Notes: generated by a model from the letters alone, not told the origin. Positions 44,365 to 58,508 are shown, counted from the stretch's first letter. The stretch is 64,000 bases of DNA from Methanobacterium petrolearium (GCF_017873625.1 NZ_JAGGKL010000005.1:124001-188000); one strand, 5' to 3'. Translations and numbers: made by a program.

Positions 44365-44970
44365 ATGGTAAACTTTACATCCCGTGAGATCAGGGACATA
44401 ACGATCTCCATGCTGGTTATTGCAGGCGTTTTTGCATACGTATTCAGCAATGATACTCAGAGTAACTTTATATCCCTCATCCCAGTTACATTGATTGCTG
44501 TGGGATTCGGATTCGTGTTCCATGAGTTAGCCCACAAATTCGTAGCCATAAAATATGGTTTTTATGCAGAATATAGGCTTTGGGTGCAAGGATTAGTGTT
44601 AGCAATAATATCCGCTGCGGTTGGATTTGTATTCGCTGCTCCAGGAGCTGTGTATATTTATGGCCAGGATATATCTCGTGAAGAAAATGGAAAAATATCC
44701 ATAGCTGGACCATTAACCAACATGGCCATGGCAATAATATTTTTCATTCTCCTACAATTCCTGTCATTTTCTCCCATAATATCATTAATATGTGGCCTTG
44801 GGTTCACCATTAACAGTTTCCTGGCTTTTTTCAACTTACTCCCCATATTTATATTGGATGGGGCAAAGGTTCTAAAATGGAATCCTGTGGTATGGGTTAT
44901 TACAACAGGGATGGCTTTCATAATGGTTGCTTATCCATATATCCTATCTTATATGAGACTAACACTATAG
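44365..44970 (+). CDS. Site-2 protease (M50) family membrane metalloprotease
   Basis: The 201-residue protein is an intramembrane protease-type M50 peptidase with about six helices. The zinc-binding HELAH ([16 protein letters not shown]) is at about residues 53-57 and the third ligand is in [16 protein letters not shown]. It may clip membrane regulators or other membrane proteins. The short form lacks PDZ domains. A TATA element (TTATTTATAAATG, 44330-44342) lies about 29 bases upstream of the ATG, so transcription may start at the start codon. Confidence 0.85.
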   Translation: MVNFTSREIRDITISMLVIAGVFAYVFSNDTQSNFISLIPVTLIAVGFGFVFHELAHKFVAIKYGFYAEYRLWVQGLVLAIISAAVGFVFAAPGAVYIYGQDISREENGKISIAGPLTNMAMAIIFFILLQFLSFSPIISLICGLGFTINSFLAFFNLLPIFILDGAKVLKWNPVVWVITTGMAFIMVAYPYILSYMRLTL

Positions 44971-45025
44971 CCACAATTTAAAATTAACAATTTAACCACT
45001 AATTTACTTTCTTAAAGGATTAAAA

Positions 45026-46219
45026 ATGTTTAAAGAAATTCCAGTCAGATACAGGGGAGGCACCCATCGTTGCCGTGACCCTCAAAAGACCATAGAGAAG
45101 GTTGAGGGAAAACTTAGAGCTGCAGGAGTTACCAGAATAGCCGAAATCACTCATCTGGATCGCATTGGGATACCAGTCTACTCTGCAATCCGACCCGGGG
45201 CAGCGGAAGGTGCGGTAAGTATTTATGCTGGGAAAGGAGCCACCAAACCACAGGCCAAGGCTTCGGCAATGATGGAAGCCTTTGAAAGATATTCTGCTGA
45301 GCAACAGAAAACTGATGAAGAAAAAAATGTGGTTGGTTCTTTTTTTAAAATGGAGGGATGCATAGATCCTAAATCTTTAATATTACCTTCAAATATTTCT
45401 GGTGCTGATGAAAACGACATCAGCTGGGTTACAGCCATTGATGCTGCGGATGATAGTGAGTGTCTGGTACCTGCTAATGCTGTTTACCATCCTTACATTC
45501 CAGAAAATGGTGTTTCTCTTTTCAAATCCAATACCAATGGATTGGCATCAGGAAATGTAATTGAGGAGGCAGTTTTTCATGGTATAACTGAGGTGGTGGA
45601 ACGGGATGCATGGAGTATTTTTGAAGCCCTACGCCAGCCAAAGATGGAAGTTAACTGTGAAGGCACCGAAAATCAGTTTATAAAGGACATAATATCTAAA
45701 TTTCACAAAGCAGGGGTCGAAATTAAACTGGTTGATCTTACGGCTGATGTGAAAATACCAACCATGGCTGCTGTATCTGATGATAGGGTTTTAAAAGATC
45801 CAGCTCTTTTAACCCTGGGAGTGGGAACTCATCTAGACCCAGAAGTAGCTGCCATCCGGGCCTTAACTGAGGTGGCTCAAAGCAGAGCAACCCAGATCCA
45901 CGGAACACGTGAAGACACCACCCGGGCTGTTTTCATGCGCAAAGCAGGATATCAGCGTATGAAAAGGATAAACAAGCACTGGTTTGGGGAATCTCAGGGC
46001 ACAATAGAACTTTCTGACATTGAAAACCAGGCCAAAAAGTCATTTAGAGAAGATATAGAAACTTCATTAAATCTTCTTTCTGAATGTGATTTTGATCAGG
46101 TTTTATACACGGATCTCACCCGGCCAGAAATTGATATTCCAGTGGTAAGAGTTGTTATTCCAGGAATGGAAGTTTATTCCGTTGATGTGGAAAGGGTTGG
46201 TAAAAGGCTTAAAAGATAA
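45026..46219 (+). CDS. YcaO family thioamidation/cyclodehydratase protein
   Basis: The 397-residue YcaO protein activates an amide backbone with ATP. In methanogens the known member (with or without TfuA) installs thioglycine in methyl-coenzyme M reductase McrA. Family segments include [44 protein letters not shown] and [22 protein letters not shown]. No tfuA gene lies next to it here. Probably the McrA-modifying YcaO, based on family knowledge. It is 55 bases after the site-2 protease gene. Confidence 0.85.
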   Translation: MFKEIPVRYRGGTHRCRDPQKTIEKVEGKLRAAGVTRIAEITHLDRIGIPVYSAIRPGAAEGAVSIYAGKGATKPQAKASAMMEAFERYSAEQQKTDEEKNVVGSFFKMEGCIDPKSLILPSNISGADENDISWVTAIDAADDSECLVPANAVYHPYIPENGVSLFKSNTNGLASGNVIEEAVFHGITEVVERDAWSIFEALRQPKMEVNCEGTENQFIKDIISKFHKAGVEIKLVDLTADVKIPTMAAVSDDRVLKDPALLTLGVGTHLDPEVAAIRALTEVAQSRATQIHGTREDTTRAVFMRKAGYQRMKRINKHWFGESQGTIELSDIENQAKKSFREDIETSLNLLSECDFDQVLYTDLTRPEIDIPVVRVVIPGMEVYSVDVERVGKRLKR

Positions 46220-46426
46220 ACATATAAAAAAGTGTAAGATTTTTATAAAAAACATAAACTAGGTTCAATATACAGTGTTATATTAAATTTTAAATCCTAA
46301 TAATAATATCCTAATAAAATAATTTAACTGAAAATAAGATCATGTACTAATTTAGAGGATTCAAATTCAATTCATCTGATTTAAAGATTTAAATTTAAGA
46401 ATCAGGCCTCTTTTTTTGGTGGAAAA

Positions 46427-46768
46427 ATGAAACAAGTTATTGTTATGCGAGCAGATCTGGGAATGAGTAAGGGTAAATTGGCAGCCCAAGCATGCCATGC
46501 GAGTATAGGGGCTTATAAAAAGGCTGATGAAAGGATTATAAGAGACTGGGAGTTAGAAGGCGGTAAAAAGGTGGTTGTTCAGGTTAAAAGTCAGCAGGAA
46601 CTTTTTGAAATATATGAATTGGTTAAAGCCGCTGAAATTCCCAGTTACCTGGTAACAGATGCCGGTCACACTGAATTACCTCCCTCTACTGTAACTTGCC
46701 TGGGAATAGGGCCTGAAAAGGAAGAAAAGATAGACAAAATAACTCAAGATCTTAAACTACTTAAATAA
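46427..46768 (+). CDS. pth2: Peptidyl-tRNA hydrolase, archaeal type (Pth2)
   Basis: The 113-residue enzyme releases peptides from dropped-off peptidyl-tRNA. The family start [28 protein letters not shown] and the end [21 protein letters not shown] are clear. Length is typical of archaeal and eukaryotic Pth2. It sits between ycaO and a 14-base tandem repeat. Confidence 0.93.
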   Translation: MKQVIVMRADLGMSKGKLAAQACHASIGAYKKADERIIRDWELEGGKKVVVQVKSQQELFEIYELVKAAEIPSYLVTDAGHTELPPSTVTCLGIGPEKEEKIDKITQDLKLLK

Positions 46769-46799
46769 GTCTTATCTTGGACCAAAAGACACTATTAGG

Positions 46800-46883
46800 G
46801 GGTTAGATTTAGAGGGTTAGATTTAGAGGGTTAGATTTAGAGGGTTAGATTTAGAGGGTTAGATTTAGAGAGTTAGATTTATA
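46800..46883 (+). repeat. Tandem repeat of 14-base unit GGGTTAGATTTAGA
   Basis: Five exact copies (46800-46869) and one degenerate copy (46870-46883) sit between pth2 and mfnE. The unit includes GGGTTA, which resembles a telomere repeat but is here part of a longer unit. No spacers are present, so this is not a CRISPR array. Confidence 0.9.
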
Positions 46884-46916
46884 AACATACCAATTATCAT
46901 TTAGGAGAATGTTGTT

Positions 46917-47561
<645 letters not shown>

Positions 47562-47714
47562 ATGGAAAAAATACAATGTACCTCATGTAAACAGGAAATA
47601 TCACCTGTAGAAACCTATGTAAAATTTGAATGTCCTGAATGCGAAGAAATACTGTACAGATGCCAGAAATGCCGAACTTTCGGCCACATTTACCAATGCA
47701 AATGTGGATTTAAA
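47562..47714 (+). CDS. Zinc-ribbon protein (HVO_2753-type), likely frameshifted near its end
   Basis: This small two-zinc-ribbon protein has CTSC, CPEC and CQKC in the first part. As read, it is 50 residues and ends YQCKMWI. Family members end YKCPKCGFEGP. Here an AAAA run at 47700-47703 stands where six A would give CKKCGFKGP and a stop at 47722-47724. This is either a real 2-base deletion or a homopolymer error. The loss removes the last metal-binding Cys. Its ATG directly follows the mfnE stop, with GGAGGAGA in front. Confidence 0.7.
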
Positions 47715-47972
47715 GGACCATAAGAGCCTTTAAAGTCCATAACATTCCTTAAAACTCTAATTTTCTGATTTATCAAGATTCAAGAGATCAAGAACATGGT
47801 CATATTTTTTTAATAATTTGGTTAGTCAATAGAATTAATATAAATTCTATAAAATAATGGATCTCAGATTACTATTGGATCTCAGGTTATCAGCTTTTCA
47901 GATGGTTTATTTAATAATGAACAAATTTCATGAATAAATCAATAAAAAATAGGATTAATGGAGGAATATAGT

Positions 47973-48242
47973 ATGGGAGAAGTAGTAGCAACCATAAAAT
48001 TAATGCCAGAAAGCCCTGATGTTGATCTGGCTCAGATTAAAGAAAATGTAGAAAAATCAATACCAGAAGGAACTGAACTTCACAAAATCGATGAAGAACC
48101 AATTGCTTTTGGTCTGGTAGCCCTCAATGTTATGGTAATAGTTGATGATGCCGAGGGTGGAACTGAAAAAGCAGAGGAGATATTCTCCCAGCTCGACGAT
48201 GTTGCCAGTATAGAAGTGGTTGACGTACGCAGGTTAATGTAA
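47973..48242 (+). CDS. Elongation factor 1-beta (aEF-1beta)
   Basis: The 89-residue archaeal guanine nucleotide exchange factor for EF-1alpha contains the C-terminal exchange domain only. The typical pieces are VVATIKLMPESPDVDLAQIKE, KIDEEPIAFGLVALNVMVIVDD, and VASIEVVDVRRLM. A frame exists from 47958, but GGAGGA precedes ATG 47973, which is the family start (MGEVVATIK). Confidence 0.92.
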   Translation: MGEVVATIKLMPESPDVDLAQIKENVEKSIPEGTELHKIDEEPIAFGLVALNVMVIVDDAEGGTEKAEEIFSQLDDVASIEVVDVRRLM

Positions 48243-48482
48243 GTAGGATATTCCCTACTTTATTTTCTCACAAAACTTGTTTTACTATAAAAATCTTTAA
48301 ACTGATCTTTCAATTTATTTTTAGTTTTTTTTCATTTGTTATTAGTTTTTTAAATTATTTTCAGCCAATAAATTCTATTTTTACCTAATAATCTCATTTT
48401 CATCTTTTACACAAAATATATTAATACTATTTTAAATATTATTAATACAATACTTGTGCTCAACTATGGTGGTGATTATAAT

Positions 48483-49730
48483 ATGTTTGATCTTATCTTT
48501 GCCTGTATAATGGGAGTGCTGTGTGGTGTGGTAACTGGTTTGATTCCAGGGATCCATGTAAACACAGTAGGGGCATTCGTTTTCTCAGCATCACCATTTC
48601 TTTTATACTCTTATTCTCCTGAAGTCCTGGCAGTTTTCCTGCTTTCAATGTCAATTTCACATGCATTACTTGAATTCATCCCATCTATGTTTTTAGGGGT
48701 TCCTGATGAAGGAACAGTTCTTTCAGTAATGCCTGGTCATTATTTACTTCTCCAGGGACGTGGAAAGGAAGCCATTAGACTGGTTTCTTTAGGTGGGTTT
48801 GGGGCAATGATCGTTACCATCCTTCTTTTACCATTATTTATGGTTGTTCTACCACCCTTATATGGTATCTTAAAACCTTACATTTGGATTATTTTATCGG
48901 TGACAGTTGTATACATGATTCATCGTCTCAGTCGGGACTTAAAATCTTTAATCTGGTCATCCATCCTGTTTATTTTTTCTGGTATAATGGGCTGGATAGC
49001 ACTGAATTCACCACTTTCCTCAAGTGTTTCCCTTTTATGTATTTTTTCAGGCCTTTTTGGTGTTAGCACCCTGTTATACAGTCTTTCTGAAAAATCAGTG
49101 ATGCCAGAACAGGATGATCACTACCATCTGGAAATTGATAGAGATGTCCTTAAGGGCATATTTGCAGGTGGGATTGCTGGCAGTATCTTGGGGTTTCTTC
49201 CCGGGATGGGACCAGCCCAGGGGAGTCTTCTAGCCCAGGAATTGAGTGGTGGTTCAGATTCCGGTAGTGAGAGGGAAGGATTTTTAGTGGCTATGAGTGG
49301 TGTTAATGCATCAGATGCTCTTTTTTCGTTGATTGCTATCTATTTAATAGGTAATCCTCGCAGTGGAATCGCGGTGTATGTCAATCAGTTACTGCAGGGA
49401 TTGGACTTCAATCATCTTTTAATAATGATATTTTCATCAGTAATTGCAGTGTCAATGTCCATGATTTTATGTATAAAATTAGGGGATTATTTGAGTCGTT
49501 CAATGCAAAAAATTAATTATGAAAAACTTTCATGGTTTGTGATCATTTTCATGAGCTTTTTAGTGGTGCTTTTTGCACTGATGGAAAATGCCAATTTGAT
49601 CTTTATTTTCATAATCTATGTGACATCCATTGCAATGGGACTCCTGCCACATTATCTGGATATAAATAAATCCCACCTTATGGGTGTGCTTATTGTCCCA
49701 GCTATTGTTGTATACACTGGAATGGCTTAA
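48483..49730 (+). CDS. Archaeal TctA/DUF112-type permease
   Basis: The product of about 415 residues is a membrane protein of about ten helices resembling the large permease TctA of tripartite tricarboxylate transporters. It has the glycine/proline signatures [18 protein letters not shown] and [24 protein letters not shown], one in each half. No TctB or binding-protein gene is adjacent. The substrate is unknown. The start ATG 48483 has GGTGGTGAT in front. Confidence 0.75.
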   Translation: MFDLIFACIMGVLCGVVTGLIPGIHVNTVGAFVFSASPFLLYSYSPEVLAVFLLSMSISHALLEFIPSMFLGVPDEGTVLSVMPGHYLLLQGRGKEAIRLVSLGGFGAMIVTILLLPLFMVVLPPLYGILKPYIWIILSVTVVYMIHRLSRDLKSLIWSSILFIFSGIMGWIALNSPLSSSVSLLCIFSGLFGVSTLLYSLSEKSVMPEQDDHYHLEIDRDVLKGIFAGGIAGSILGFLPGMGPAQGSLLAQELSGGSDSGSEREGFLVAMSGVNASDALFSLIAIYLIGNPRSGIAVYVNQLLQGLDFNHLLIMIFSSVIAVSMSMILCIKLGDYLSRSMQKINYEKLSWFVIIFMSFLVVLFALMENANLIFIFIIYVTSIAMGLLPHYLDINKSHLMGVLIVPAIVVYTGMA

Positions 49731-49806
49731 ATAATGAGAATAAAGAGAAATTTTTAGAGTTTATAGTTATTGGATATATCGAAATCAGTTTATTGAAATC
49801 ACAAGG

Positions 49807-50790
49807 TCATATTATTACTACTTCTTTGCATAAATCCGTAATAGACTTCATAAACTCTTCAGTACTAACTCCAGGGAAGGTATCTATCAGGCAAATATCG
49901 AATTTTTCCTTTAAAACACATCCAAGTTCCCGTACATCCATACAGTAAACATCCCAGGATTCACCACGGGCAATCAGACCCTGCTTTTTGCTGGATAATT
50001 CTAAGGGATATTCATTAACTTCCAGATTAAGAGCGGTTGTGTGTGCAGCAGGATACCAGAGATCATTAAAAACAACTCTTTTGGCACCTCCTTTAAGAGC
50101 AGCAATACCCAGAGTTCCTGGACCACAGGTACAGTCCAGTATTTTAGGATCCTCATATTTTTCCATTGCCCTTTTTAGGAGAGTTATTTTGGGAGATACT
50201 GGTTTAGGAAATTCAATATGTATTTCCGCTTGATGTTTATGGATAAGAATAGGTCCAAATGGGGTTTGCACCAGATCACAGCGCATGTCACAACCAGCCA
50301 GAAGTTTATATATGTGGGGATGGGATTTAGAGTCTTTCATCCCCACAGTTTCTTTAATATCCCCTTTGAGAACTCCTTTAACTTCAGGAACTTCTTTTAC
50401 TATTCTTTCCGCGCATTTTCGATTAACAGCTGGAGATAATATCACCAGACTATCTTGGGAAAGGTATGGTACTGTTTGAAGGGGATATGCAGGGGTGATA
50501 AGGGGTACACAAGTATCTCGCAGTGTGGAGTTTTCATTTTTAATACCTTCATCCTGCATGATGGTTAAGATATGGCTTATCACCGCATCCAAGTGTCTGC
50601 GACCACAGACACATTTTTTCCAGTTTTCATCTATTTTTTGATCTGGATCTAATTGTTCAGATAACGGTTTAAATTTCTTCAATCTCAGTTCCGGGCAATT
50701 ATCACAGGGGTAATATAGGGATGTGATGTTATTTAAAACATGAGAAGGGGATTTTATACATTCCTGTTGGCATCTGCACTGTATGTCCAT
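49807..50790 (-). CDS. SAM-dependent methyltransferase-like protein with cysteine-rich N-terminus
   Basis: The 327-residue protein has an N-terminal Cys-rich region (CRCQQEC, CDNC and CVCGRR) that could bind zinc or an Fe-S cluster, and a C-terminal Rossmann methyltransferase domain. The SAM motif is [20 protein letters not shown], followed by [22 protein letters not shown] and [11 protein letters not shown]. The substrate is unknown, with RNA one option from the N-terminal domain. ATG 50790 is about 25 bases from a TATA element and lacks a good ribosome binding site, so the mRNA may be leaderless. Confidence 0.7.
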   Translation of the reverse strand: MDIQCRCQQECIKSPSHVLNNITSLYYPCDNCPELRLKKFKPLSEQLDPDQKIDENWKKCVCGRRHLDAVISHILTIMQDEGIKNENSTLRDTCVPLITPAYPLQTVPYLSQDSLVILSPAVNRKCAERIVKEVPEVKGVLKGDIKETVGMKDSKSHPHIYKLLAGCDMRCDLVQTPFGPILIHKHQAEIHIEFPKPVSPKITLLKRAMEKYEDPKILDCTCGPGTLGIAALKGGAKRVVFNDLWYPAAHTTALNLEVNEYPLELSSKKQGLIARGESWDVYCMDVRELGCVLKEKFDICLIDTFPGVSTEEFMKSITDLCKEVVII

Positions 50791-50808
50791 ATGCTTAAAT
50801 ATTTGATA

Positions 50809-50821
50809 CTTTATATAAATA
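50809..50821. promoter_or_regulatory. TATA element in a 75-base divergent promoter
   Basis: TTATATAAATA is nearly symmetric and lies about 25 bases from ATG 50790 on the minus strand and about 50 bases from ATG 50866 on the plus strand. It could serve both genes. Confidence 0.45.
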
Positions 50822-50865
50822 ATATTAAGATAATCTACTGATATGATGATATTGTTTGTGAGACA

Positions 50866-52491
50866 ATGAAGGACAAACGCAAAGAAATACTGAAGGACCT
50901 TTTAGGAGAATTTGGTTCTGAAGATGATACTGACTATGTTGTTGAAGAGGAAAAACCTTTACCTCCCCAGGAAAAAACGCCTCCAATTCAAGAAGAGGAG
51001 GAAGAAGAGTTTTCATTAGATAAAATAATGAAAAAAAAGCCTAAAAAACCATCTAAACGCACTAAAAAAGTTAAAAAGGCATCTGATGCTTTCAAGGCCG
51101 AGATTATTGAGGAAGGGTTGGTTCCTAAATATAATGTAAGTGTCCCTCATTTTTCTGATAAAGAAACCCAAATTTTCAATGAAGTACGGGAGAAACTGGT
51201 TGAAGTAGCAGTTTCACAGGGTGAAGAATTCGATATTGATGAAGAATCTTTTGTAGGGGATGTTAAACAGTTTTTAAGGGCCAGGGGAGTTCGAGATGTT
51301 GAACGACTGGCCACACAAATAGCTCAGGTAATGTTGGGGTATGGGAAACTGGACCCCATGATTAAGGATGATGATTTAGAGGAAATTATGGTTATAGGCA
51401 CGGGTAGCAATGTATTTGTTTACCATCGTAAGATAGGGATGATGGTTACCAATGTGGTTTTTGAAACTGATGATGATATCCGGGCCATAGTAGATGTTAT
51501 TGCCCGGCAAGTTAACCGTCGTATAGATCAGCAAACTCCAATACTGGATGCCCGTCTTAAAGATGGTTCCAGGGTTAACGCTACCCTTCCTCCGGTATCT
51601 GCTGATGGGCCCACCCTTACCATCAGGAAGTTCAGAAAAGATCCACTCACTGTGGTGGACTTAATCAACTTCAAAACCATGTCATCTCACCTGGCAGGTT
51701 TCCTCTGGGTGTGTACCGATGGTATGGGAGTAAAACCATGTAACGCTATTATTGCCGGAGGTACTGGTTCTGGTAAAACCACCACACTGAACACTGTTGC
51801 TGCTTTCGTACCTCCTAGAGAACGGATTATAACCATTGAAGACACTTTGGAACTGCAACTCCCTCACTCACATGTGTTGCGTATGGAAACCCGCCCACCT
51901 AACATTGAAGGTAAAGGAGAACTTACCATGGACACTCTGGTGAAAAACTCTCTCCGTCAGAGGCCTGATAGAGTGATTGTAGGTGAAGTTCGTGGAGCAG
52001 AAGCCATAACACTTTTCACAGCCTTAAACACAGGACACTCTGGAATGGGAACCCTTCACTCCAACACTGCCAGAGAAACCATTACTAGGTTGATAAATTC
52101 GCCAATGAACGTACCAAACATTATGATTCCTGCTCTTGATTTCATTATAATGCAAAACCGGATGTACCGTGCTGAAGGTGGATCCATCCGTCGAGTAACT
52201 GAAGTTGCTGAGGTTGTGGGGATGGAAGAGGGTAATGTTCAACTTAACCGTGTGTTTGAATGGAATAATGTCACTGATAAAGTGGAATATGTGGGTATTT
52301 CCAGTAAAACCCTGCGAGAAATAGCAGAACTGCGAGGAGTGAGTGTAACTGATCTTGAAGAAGAAATTGAAAAAAGAAGGCTGGTTTTGGAGTATCTGGC
52401 TGATAACAACATACGTTCCATTGAAGAAGTTGGTAGATGTATAAACAGTTACTACAAAGATCCTGATGAGATGTTGGAAAGAATTCTTTAA
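50866..52491 (+). CDS. tadA: Type II/IV secretion-type ATPase for archaeal pili
   Basis: The 541-residue ATPase powers pilus or secretion assembly in the GspE/TadA/PilT superfamily. After an acidic, Lys-rich N-terminal part (about 1-75), the core shows Walker [16 protein letters not shown], Asp box [13 protein letters not shown], Walker [16 protein letters not shown] and the His box [11 protein letters not shown]. It is followed 162 bases later by a TadC-type gene. It is the only ATPase of this kind in the window and may also serve the pilus locus at 42 kb. Confidence 0.92.
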   Translation: MKDKRKEILKDLLGEFGSEDDTDYVVEEEKPLPPQEKTPPIQEEEEEEFSLDKIMKKKPKKPSKRTKKVKKASDAFKAEIIEEGLVPKYNVSVPHFSDKETQIFNEVREKLVEVAVSQGEEFDIDEESFVGDVKQFLRARGVRDVERLATQIAQVMLGYGKLDPMIKDDDLEEIMVIGTGSNVFVYHRKIGMMVTNVVFETDDDIRAIVDVIARQVNRRIDQQTPILDARLKDGSRVNATLPPVSADGPTLTIRKFRKDPLTVVDLINFKTMSSHLAGFLWVCTDGMGVKPCNAIIAGGTGSGKTTTLNTVAAFVPPRERIITIEDTLELQLPHSHVLRMETRPPNIEGKGELTMDTLVKNSLRQRPDRVIVGEVRGAEAITLFTALNTGHSGMGTLHSNTARETITRLINSPMNVPNIMIPALDFIIMQNRMYRAEGGSIRRVTEVAEVVGMEEGNVQLNRVFEWNNVTDKVEYVGISSKTLREIAELRGVSVTDLEEEIEKRRLVLEYLADNNIRSIEEVGRCINSYYKDPDEMLERIL

Positions 52492-52653
52492 AATTTTAAC
52501 TTCTGAAGAGATTTTATAGGAATATAGAAAAGATTAGATAGGAAGAAATTAAAACATAGTTATTAGATGTATATTTGGGTTGTTTAGAGGATTATATTTG
52601 GAAAAAATTATTAGAATTAAGTGTTTGATCATATTAAAGATTTGGTGAGATAA

Positions 52654-53778
52654 ATGGTCTTTGATGGCATTAGGAATATATTCAACCGTATCGGTGATTT
52701 GACTGTTAATTCCAGCCAAAAAGTTGGTGGGGGAATTCAAAAAGTCGGTGAAGGAGTGCAAAAGCCGGTAAAAAAAATTAGAGATGTTGAAAGACCCAAA
52801 GTCACCAGGCCCAGTAGAAAAAAAGAAAAAAAAGAAAAAAAAGCTGAATTAGGCTCGTTTAAAGACATTAAATCTTCTTCTAAGGGTTCTTCTTCCCGTA
52901 AGGTCATTAAAAAGATGGGAATGGAAAAAGATGAAATAGAGATATTCCGTGATCTCATCGACCAGAAGTATGATCGAACTGAAAAAGTAGAGGAAGATAA
53001 ATCTGCAAAAGCTGCTGTTCGCAAAGCTTCCCTGGAAGAACTCCTTAAAGAAGAGGAAAAACCGGGACTGGAACCTCGTCTTATTATGATCATGGGCGTG
53101 ATAGGATTTGCAGTTATGTTCACGGTTATAGTGTTACTGGGATTCGGTGTTGAAATTGGTCTAGTTTTCGGTATTTTAATTCTTTTAATGACCATGTTCA
53201 TTGTTTATCTGCCAAAAATTAAGATGGGTAGTCGCTCAACAGAGGCTTCTAAAGAAATACCTTATGCTCTGCGACAGATGGCCACTGAATTGAGGGCAGG
53301 ATTAGGGTTGCATGATAGTATGCGGTCTGTGGCCATGTCTGGTTACGGTCCTTTATCTGAAGAATTTGCCAGAGCGTTGGAAGAAATAAAATATGGGGAA
53401 ACCACTGAAAAAGCCCTGGTTGATATGAGTCAAAGAATTAACTCGGAAGGCCTGACCCGAGCTATATATCAGATCACCAGAACCCTTACTAGCGGTGGGG
53501 ATCTAGCTAAAACCTTAAGTGTTATTGCTGATGACACTGCCTATGAAATGCGAATGAAAATCAAGGATTACGCCCAGAAATTAAATTCATTCACCATGAT
53601 CTACATGTTTATAGCTATACTGGGTCCGGTTATATTTATGGTGATGATAATGGCAGCAGCCACAGTTATGGGGTCAGTTATACCACCTATACTACTTTTA
53701 ATAATGTATTTATTTTTATTCCCTGCTATTGTGGCTTTCATGGCGTTTATGATAAAAAGGTTGGAACCCAAGGTTTAA
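52654..53778 (+). CDS. tadC: TadC/GspF-type pilus platform protein with long cytoplasmic N-terminus
   Basis: The 374-residue protein has an N-terminal region of about 130 residues rich in Lys and Glu (HPDNA-binding-free, coiled-coil-like charged stretch with [12 protein letters not shown]) that is absent from the paralogue at 42161. A GspF-type membrane platform follows ([50 protein letters not shown]). GGTGA is in front of the ATG. It probably works with the ATPase just upstream. Two platform genes imply two pilus or secretion systems. Confidence 0.85.
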   Translation: MVFDGIRNIFNRIGDLTVNSSQKVGGGIQKVGEGVQKPVKKIRDVERPKVTRPSRKKEKKEKKAELGSFKDIKSSSKGSSSRKVIKKMGMEKDEIEIFRDLIDQKYDRTEKVEEDKSAKAAVRKASLEELLKEEEKPGLEPRLIMIMGVIGFAVMFTVIVLLGFGVEIGLVFGILILLMTMFIVYLPKIKMGSRSTEASKEIPYALRQMATELRAGLGLHDSMRSVAMSGYGPLSEEFARALEEIKYGETTEKALVDMSQRINSEGLTRAIYQITRTLTSGGDLAKTLSVIADDTAYEMRMKIKDYAQKLNSFTMIYMFIAILGPVIFMVMIMAAATVMGSVIPPILLLIMYLFLFPAIVAFMAFMIKRLEPKV

Positions 53779-53941
53779 ACTTATTTCATTTAATTCTTTT
53801 TTTTAGTGTGTGCTTTCATTTTATTATGTAGTATTTAGTGTTTGATCATTGAATTCAAGACATTACTATCTATTTATCATTTTTTATGACTAATCGTGGA
53901 ATTATTATTAAATTTATCGGAAATTGGCTTTGATATGCACA

Positions 53942-53955
53942 AACTTTATATATCC
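53942..53955 (+). promoter_or_regulatory. cdh operon promoter (TATA element)
   Basis: AACTTTATATATCC is a good archaeal TATA box. Transcription would start near 53975, giving a leader of about 70 bases before cdhA. Confidence 0.5.
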
Positions 53956-53975
53956 TAATTAGCCTAACAAGTAAT

Positions 53976-54028
<53 letters not shown>

Positions 54029-54046
54029 ATTAATTCGGTGATAGTT

Positions 54047-56398
54047 GTGGCCCCTAAACCAAAGACGGAACCAAAGAAATTTAAGGATGATTTTTGGAAG
54101 ACCAAGGATTTTAAAATATCTATTGGTAAAATAGTAGAAAAAGAAGGAGAAATATCTGAAGAAAAAACTCCTATGGGACCCACTCCCAAACCTCATGTCA
54201 CAGATTTAAGATCATGGGATATGAAACTGTTGGGTAGGTATGAGCCCTTTTACGCACCTTTTTGTGACATGTGCTGTCTATGTACATTCGGAAAGTGTGA
54301 CCTATTAAACAAGAAAGGAGCTTGTGGGATTAGTTCTGAGGCACAACAAGCCCGTATAGTGCTTTTAGCATGTAACATTGGTACTGCTGCACATGCAGGA
54401 CATGCCCGACACCTGGTTCACCACCTCATTGGTGAATTGGGTGAAGACTATCCACTTGATCTGGGACTTAACATAGATATTGAAGCCCCCATCACCAGAA
54501 CTATAATTGGCAAAAAACCAGAAAATCTCGGTGATTTAGCAAAAACGTTGAATTATGTGGAGGAACAGTTATCTCATCTTTTATCCGCATGCCATACTGG
54601 TCAAGAAGGAAGTAGTCTAGATTTTGAATCTAAAGCCCTCCATTCTGGTGTTATGGATGACTTAGCTCGTGAAGTGGGAGATATAGCTCAGATTGTGGCC
54701 TTAAACATGCCTAAAGGAGATGGGGATGCTCCTTTAGTTGAAATGGGTGTGGGTACCATTGATAATGATAAGCCAGTAATATTGTGTATAGGTCATAATG
54801 TGGTTCCTGGAGCCAGTATTATGGATTACCTGGATGAAACTGGTCAGGAAGAGGATTTTGAGGTGTGTGGTATTTGTTGCGCTGCCATAGATATTTCCCG
54901 ATACAATGACCGGGCTAAAGTAGTTGGGCCCCTCTCCAGACAGCTTAAATTCATTCGCAGTGGGGTGGCAGATGTTATTATAGTAGATGAGCAATGTATC
55001 CGGACTGATGTCCTGGAAGAAGCCCAGAAAAAAAACACAGCAGTGATCGCCACTACAGATAAGATGTGTCTGGGACTACCTGACATGACAGATAAAGAAC
55101 CGGATATAATTGTGTCCAAATTATTAAACAATGAAATTGAAGGTGCTTTAATACTGGATTCTGAGAAAGTAGGTGAAGTTTCAGTTAAGGTTGCCAAGAT
55201 TTTGGCCCCAAAACGAGAGAAACTCAAATTACTACCGGAATTGGATGAAGTGCAAAAGATGGCTGCTGAATGTACAGAATGTGGTTGGTGTAACCGTGTT
55301 TGTCCCAACAGTAAACCAATGATGGAGGCTGTGGTAGCAGCAAGAGATGGTGATTTCTCAGGATTCGAAAAATTATACCTCAATGATGTTTGTTACTCCT
55401 GTGGAAGGTGTGAACAGGAATGTGAAAGAGAACTTCCCCTTATGTCCATGTTAGCTAAAGTTGGAGAAAAATTAGCCAAAACCGAGAAATTCAACATCCG
55501 TGCCGGCCGAGGACCTGTTCAGGATGTGGAAATCCGGCGTGTAGGTGCTCCTATCGTTTTAGGCGATATTCCTGGAGTAATTGCCATTGTAGGATGCTCA
55601 AACTATCCTGACGGTGGAAAAGAAGTTGCAGAAATGGCCAAAGAATTCCTGGAACGTAACTACATTGTGGTGGCAACAGGATGTGGAGCCATGTCCATCG
55701 GAGAATACCTGGATGAAGAAGGAAAAACCCTGTATGAACAGTACACTGGAGATTTTGATGCTCGAGGTTTACTAAATATAGGCTCATGTGTTTCCAATGC
55801 TCACATATCAGGTGCATGTATAAAAATTGCCAACATATTCGCCAAAAAACCATTGGAAGGCAACTTTGAGGAAATCGCAGACTACATCCTCAACCGAGTC
55901 GGTGCATGTGGTATAGCATGGGGAGCATACTCCCAAAAAGCAGCTGCAATTGCCACTGGGGTAAACCGATGGGGAATACCAGTTGTTGTTGGCCCTCATG
56001 GATCAAAATATCGTCGATTATATTTGGGAAGAACGGATAAGAAGGAAAACTGGAAAATTAAGGATATGCGGACTGGAAAAATAATGGATGGTGAACCAGC
56101 ACCAGAACACTTGGTGTATGCTGCGGAAAACATGGGAGAAGCCATTGTAATGACAGCTAAACTGTGTATTCGGCCAACGGATACTGGTAAAGGACGTCAA
56201 ATTAAATTGAACCATTATATAGATCTTTATAAGAGATATTATGGTAGATTACCTCCAGATATCCATCTATTTGTACGTAACGAGAAGGATATTCCTATAA
56301 CCTATAAAAAGGATGTAAAGGAAATACTTGAGGAAGTAGGATGGGAACCCCGTGAAATTCCTCAGGAACCCTCATTGATGGGAATGGACGGTGATTAG
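54047..56398 (+). CDS. cdhA: CO dehydrogenase/acetyl-CoA synthase alpha subunit
   Basis: The subunit of about 783 residues is the CO dehydrogenase part of the complex that reduces CO2 to CO for acetyl-CoA synthesis. It has the N-terminal Cys motifs [15 protein letters not shown], the two ferredoxin-like motifs [14 protein letters not shown] and [11 protein letters not shown] (about nt 55273-55430), and C-cluster segments such as [11 protein letters not shown] and ATGCGAM. GGTGAT at 54037-54042 favours GTG 54047 ([12 protein letters not shown]) over the earlier GTG 54038. It is the first gene of a seven-gene operon. Confidence 0.95.
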   Translation: MAPKPKTEPKKFKDDFWKTKDFKISIGKIVEKEGEISEEKTPMGPTPKPHVTDLRSWDMKLLGRYEPFYAPFCDMCCLCTFGKCDLLNKKGACGISSEAQQARIVLLACNIGTAAHAGHARHLVHHLIGELGEDYPLDLGLNIDIEAPITRTIIGKKPENLGDLAKTLNYVEEQLSHLLSACHTGQEGSSLDFESKALHSGVMDDLAREVGDIAQIVALNMPKGDGDAPLVEMGVGTIDNDKPVILCIGHNVVPGASIMDYLDETGQEEDFEVCGICCAAIDISRYNDRAKVVGPLSRQLKFIRSGVADVIIVDEQCIRTDVLEEAQKKNTAVIATTDKMCLGLPDMTDKEPDIIVSKLLNNEIEGALILDSEKVGEVSVKVAKILAPKREKLKLLPELDEVQKMAAECTECGWCNRVCPNSKPMMEAVVAARDGDFSGFEKLYLNDVCYSCGRCEQECERELPLMSMLAKVGEKLAKTEKFNIRAGRGPVQDVEIRRVGAPIVLGDIPGVIAIVGCSNYPDGGKEVAEMAKEFLERNYIVVATGCGAMSIGEYLDEEGKTLYEQYTGDFDARGLLNIGSCVSNAHISGACIKIANIFAKKPLEGNFEEIADYILNRVGACGIAWGAYSQKAAAIATGVNRWGIPVVVGPHGSKYRRLYLGRTDKKENWKIKDMRTGKIMDGEPAPEHLVYAAENMGEAIVMTAKLCIRPTDTGKGRQIKLNHYIDLYKRYYGRLPPDIHLFVRNEKDIPITYKKDVKEILEEVGWEPREIPQEPSLMGMDGD

Positions 56399-56920
56399 AT
56401 GACTAATGAAAGAGTGATACCATGGCAACCCACAGTGATTGCCGGACCAAAGCAGGCATTACTGGTAACTCCAGAAACAGCCGAATTAATGATTAAAAAG
56501 GCTAAAAAACCCCTTTTTATTTTAGGGCCGCTGGTAAAGGAGGATCCCCTCCGTACCTATGCTACTAAAATAGCGGAAAAATGGAACCTGCCAGTGGTTA
56601 CCACAGCTGATGCTTACAAACCATTTTATGATAAAGGACTTAATCCCACGGCATATGGGGTTGTAGAAATTGTCAACCTATTAAAAGACCCAGAATGGCA
56701 GGGTGTGGATGGGGAAGGACAGCATGACCTGGTTATTTTCATGGGATGTATATATTACATTGGTTCACAGGGTCTTTCAAGCCTAAAACATTATGCACCC
56801 CACTTAAAGACACTCACTATATGTAAATTTTTCCATTCTAACGCAGATGCATCTTTTCCTAACCTGAAAGATGAAGAATGGTTTAAATATCTTGAAAAAA
56901 TGGGTGAAACCGTTAGTTGA
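56399..56920 (+). CDS. cdhB: CO dehydrogenase/acetyl-CoA synthase epsilon subunit
   Basis: The 173-residue epsilon subunit binds tightly to CdhA and may assist its redox chemistry. The dinucleotide-fold-like pattern [42 protein letters not shown] is typical. The ATG directly follows the cdhA stop codon, so the two are translationally coupled. Confidence 0.93.
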   Translation: MTNERVIPWQPTVIAGPKQALLVTPETAELMIKKAKKPLFILGPLVKEDPLRTYATKIAEKWNLPVVTTADAYKPFYDKGLNPTAYGVVEIVNLLKDPEWQGVDGEGQHDLVIFMGCIYYIGSQGLSSLKHYAPHLKTLTICKFFHSNADASFPNLKDEEWFKYLEKMGETVS

Positions 56921-56995
56921 GGGGTATAAATTTTCCAATTAAGGAGTATGATTAAGAGTATAAGATTAAGAGCGAATGAAAAAGGCGTTTGTAAA

Positions 56996-58413
<1,418 letters not shown>

Positions 58414-58508
58414 CATAAACCCTTTATAACATAGATGGAAAGTAAAAATTCTATTGGAGAATATAATAAATAAAATGAAGCCTACATGGATTCAATCGGA
58501 GTAATAAC

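Noticed and set aside
46800..46883. CRISPR array or G-quadruplex
   Set aside because: There are no spacers between copies, and the G-tracts are separated by 11 bases, too long for a stable quadruplex.
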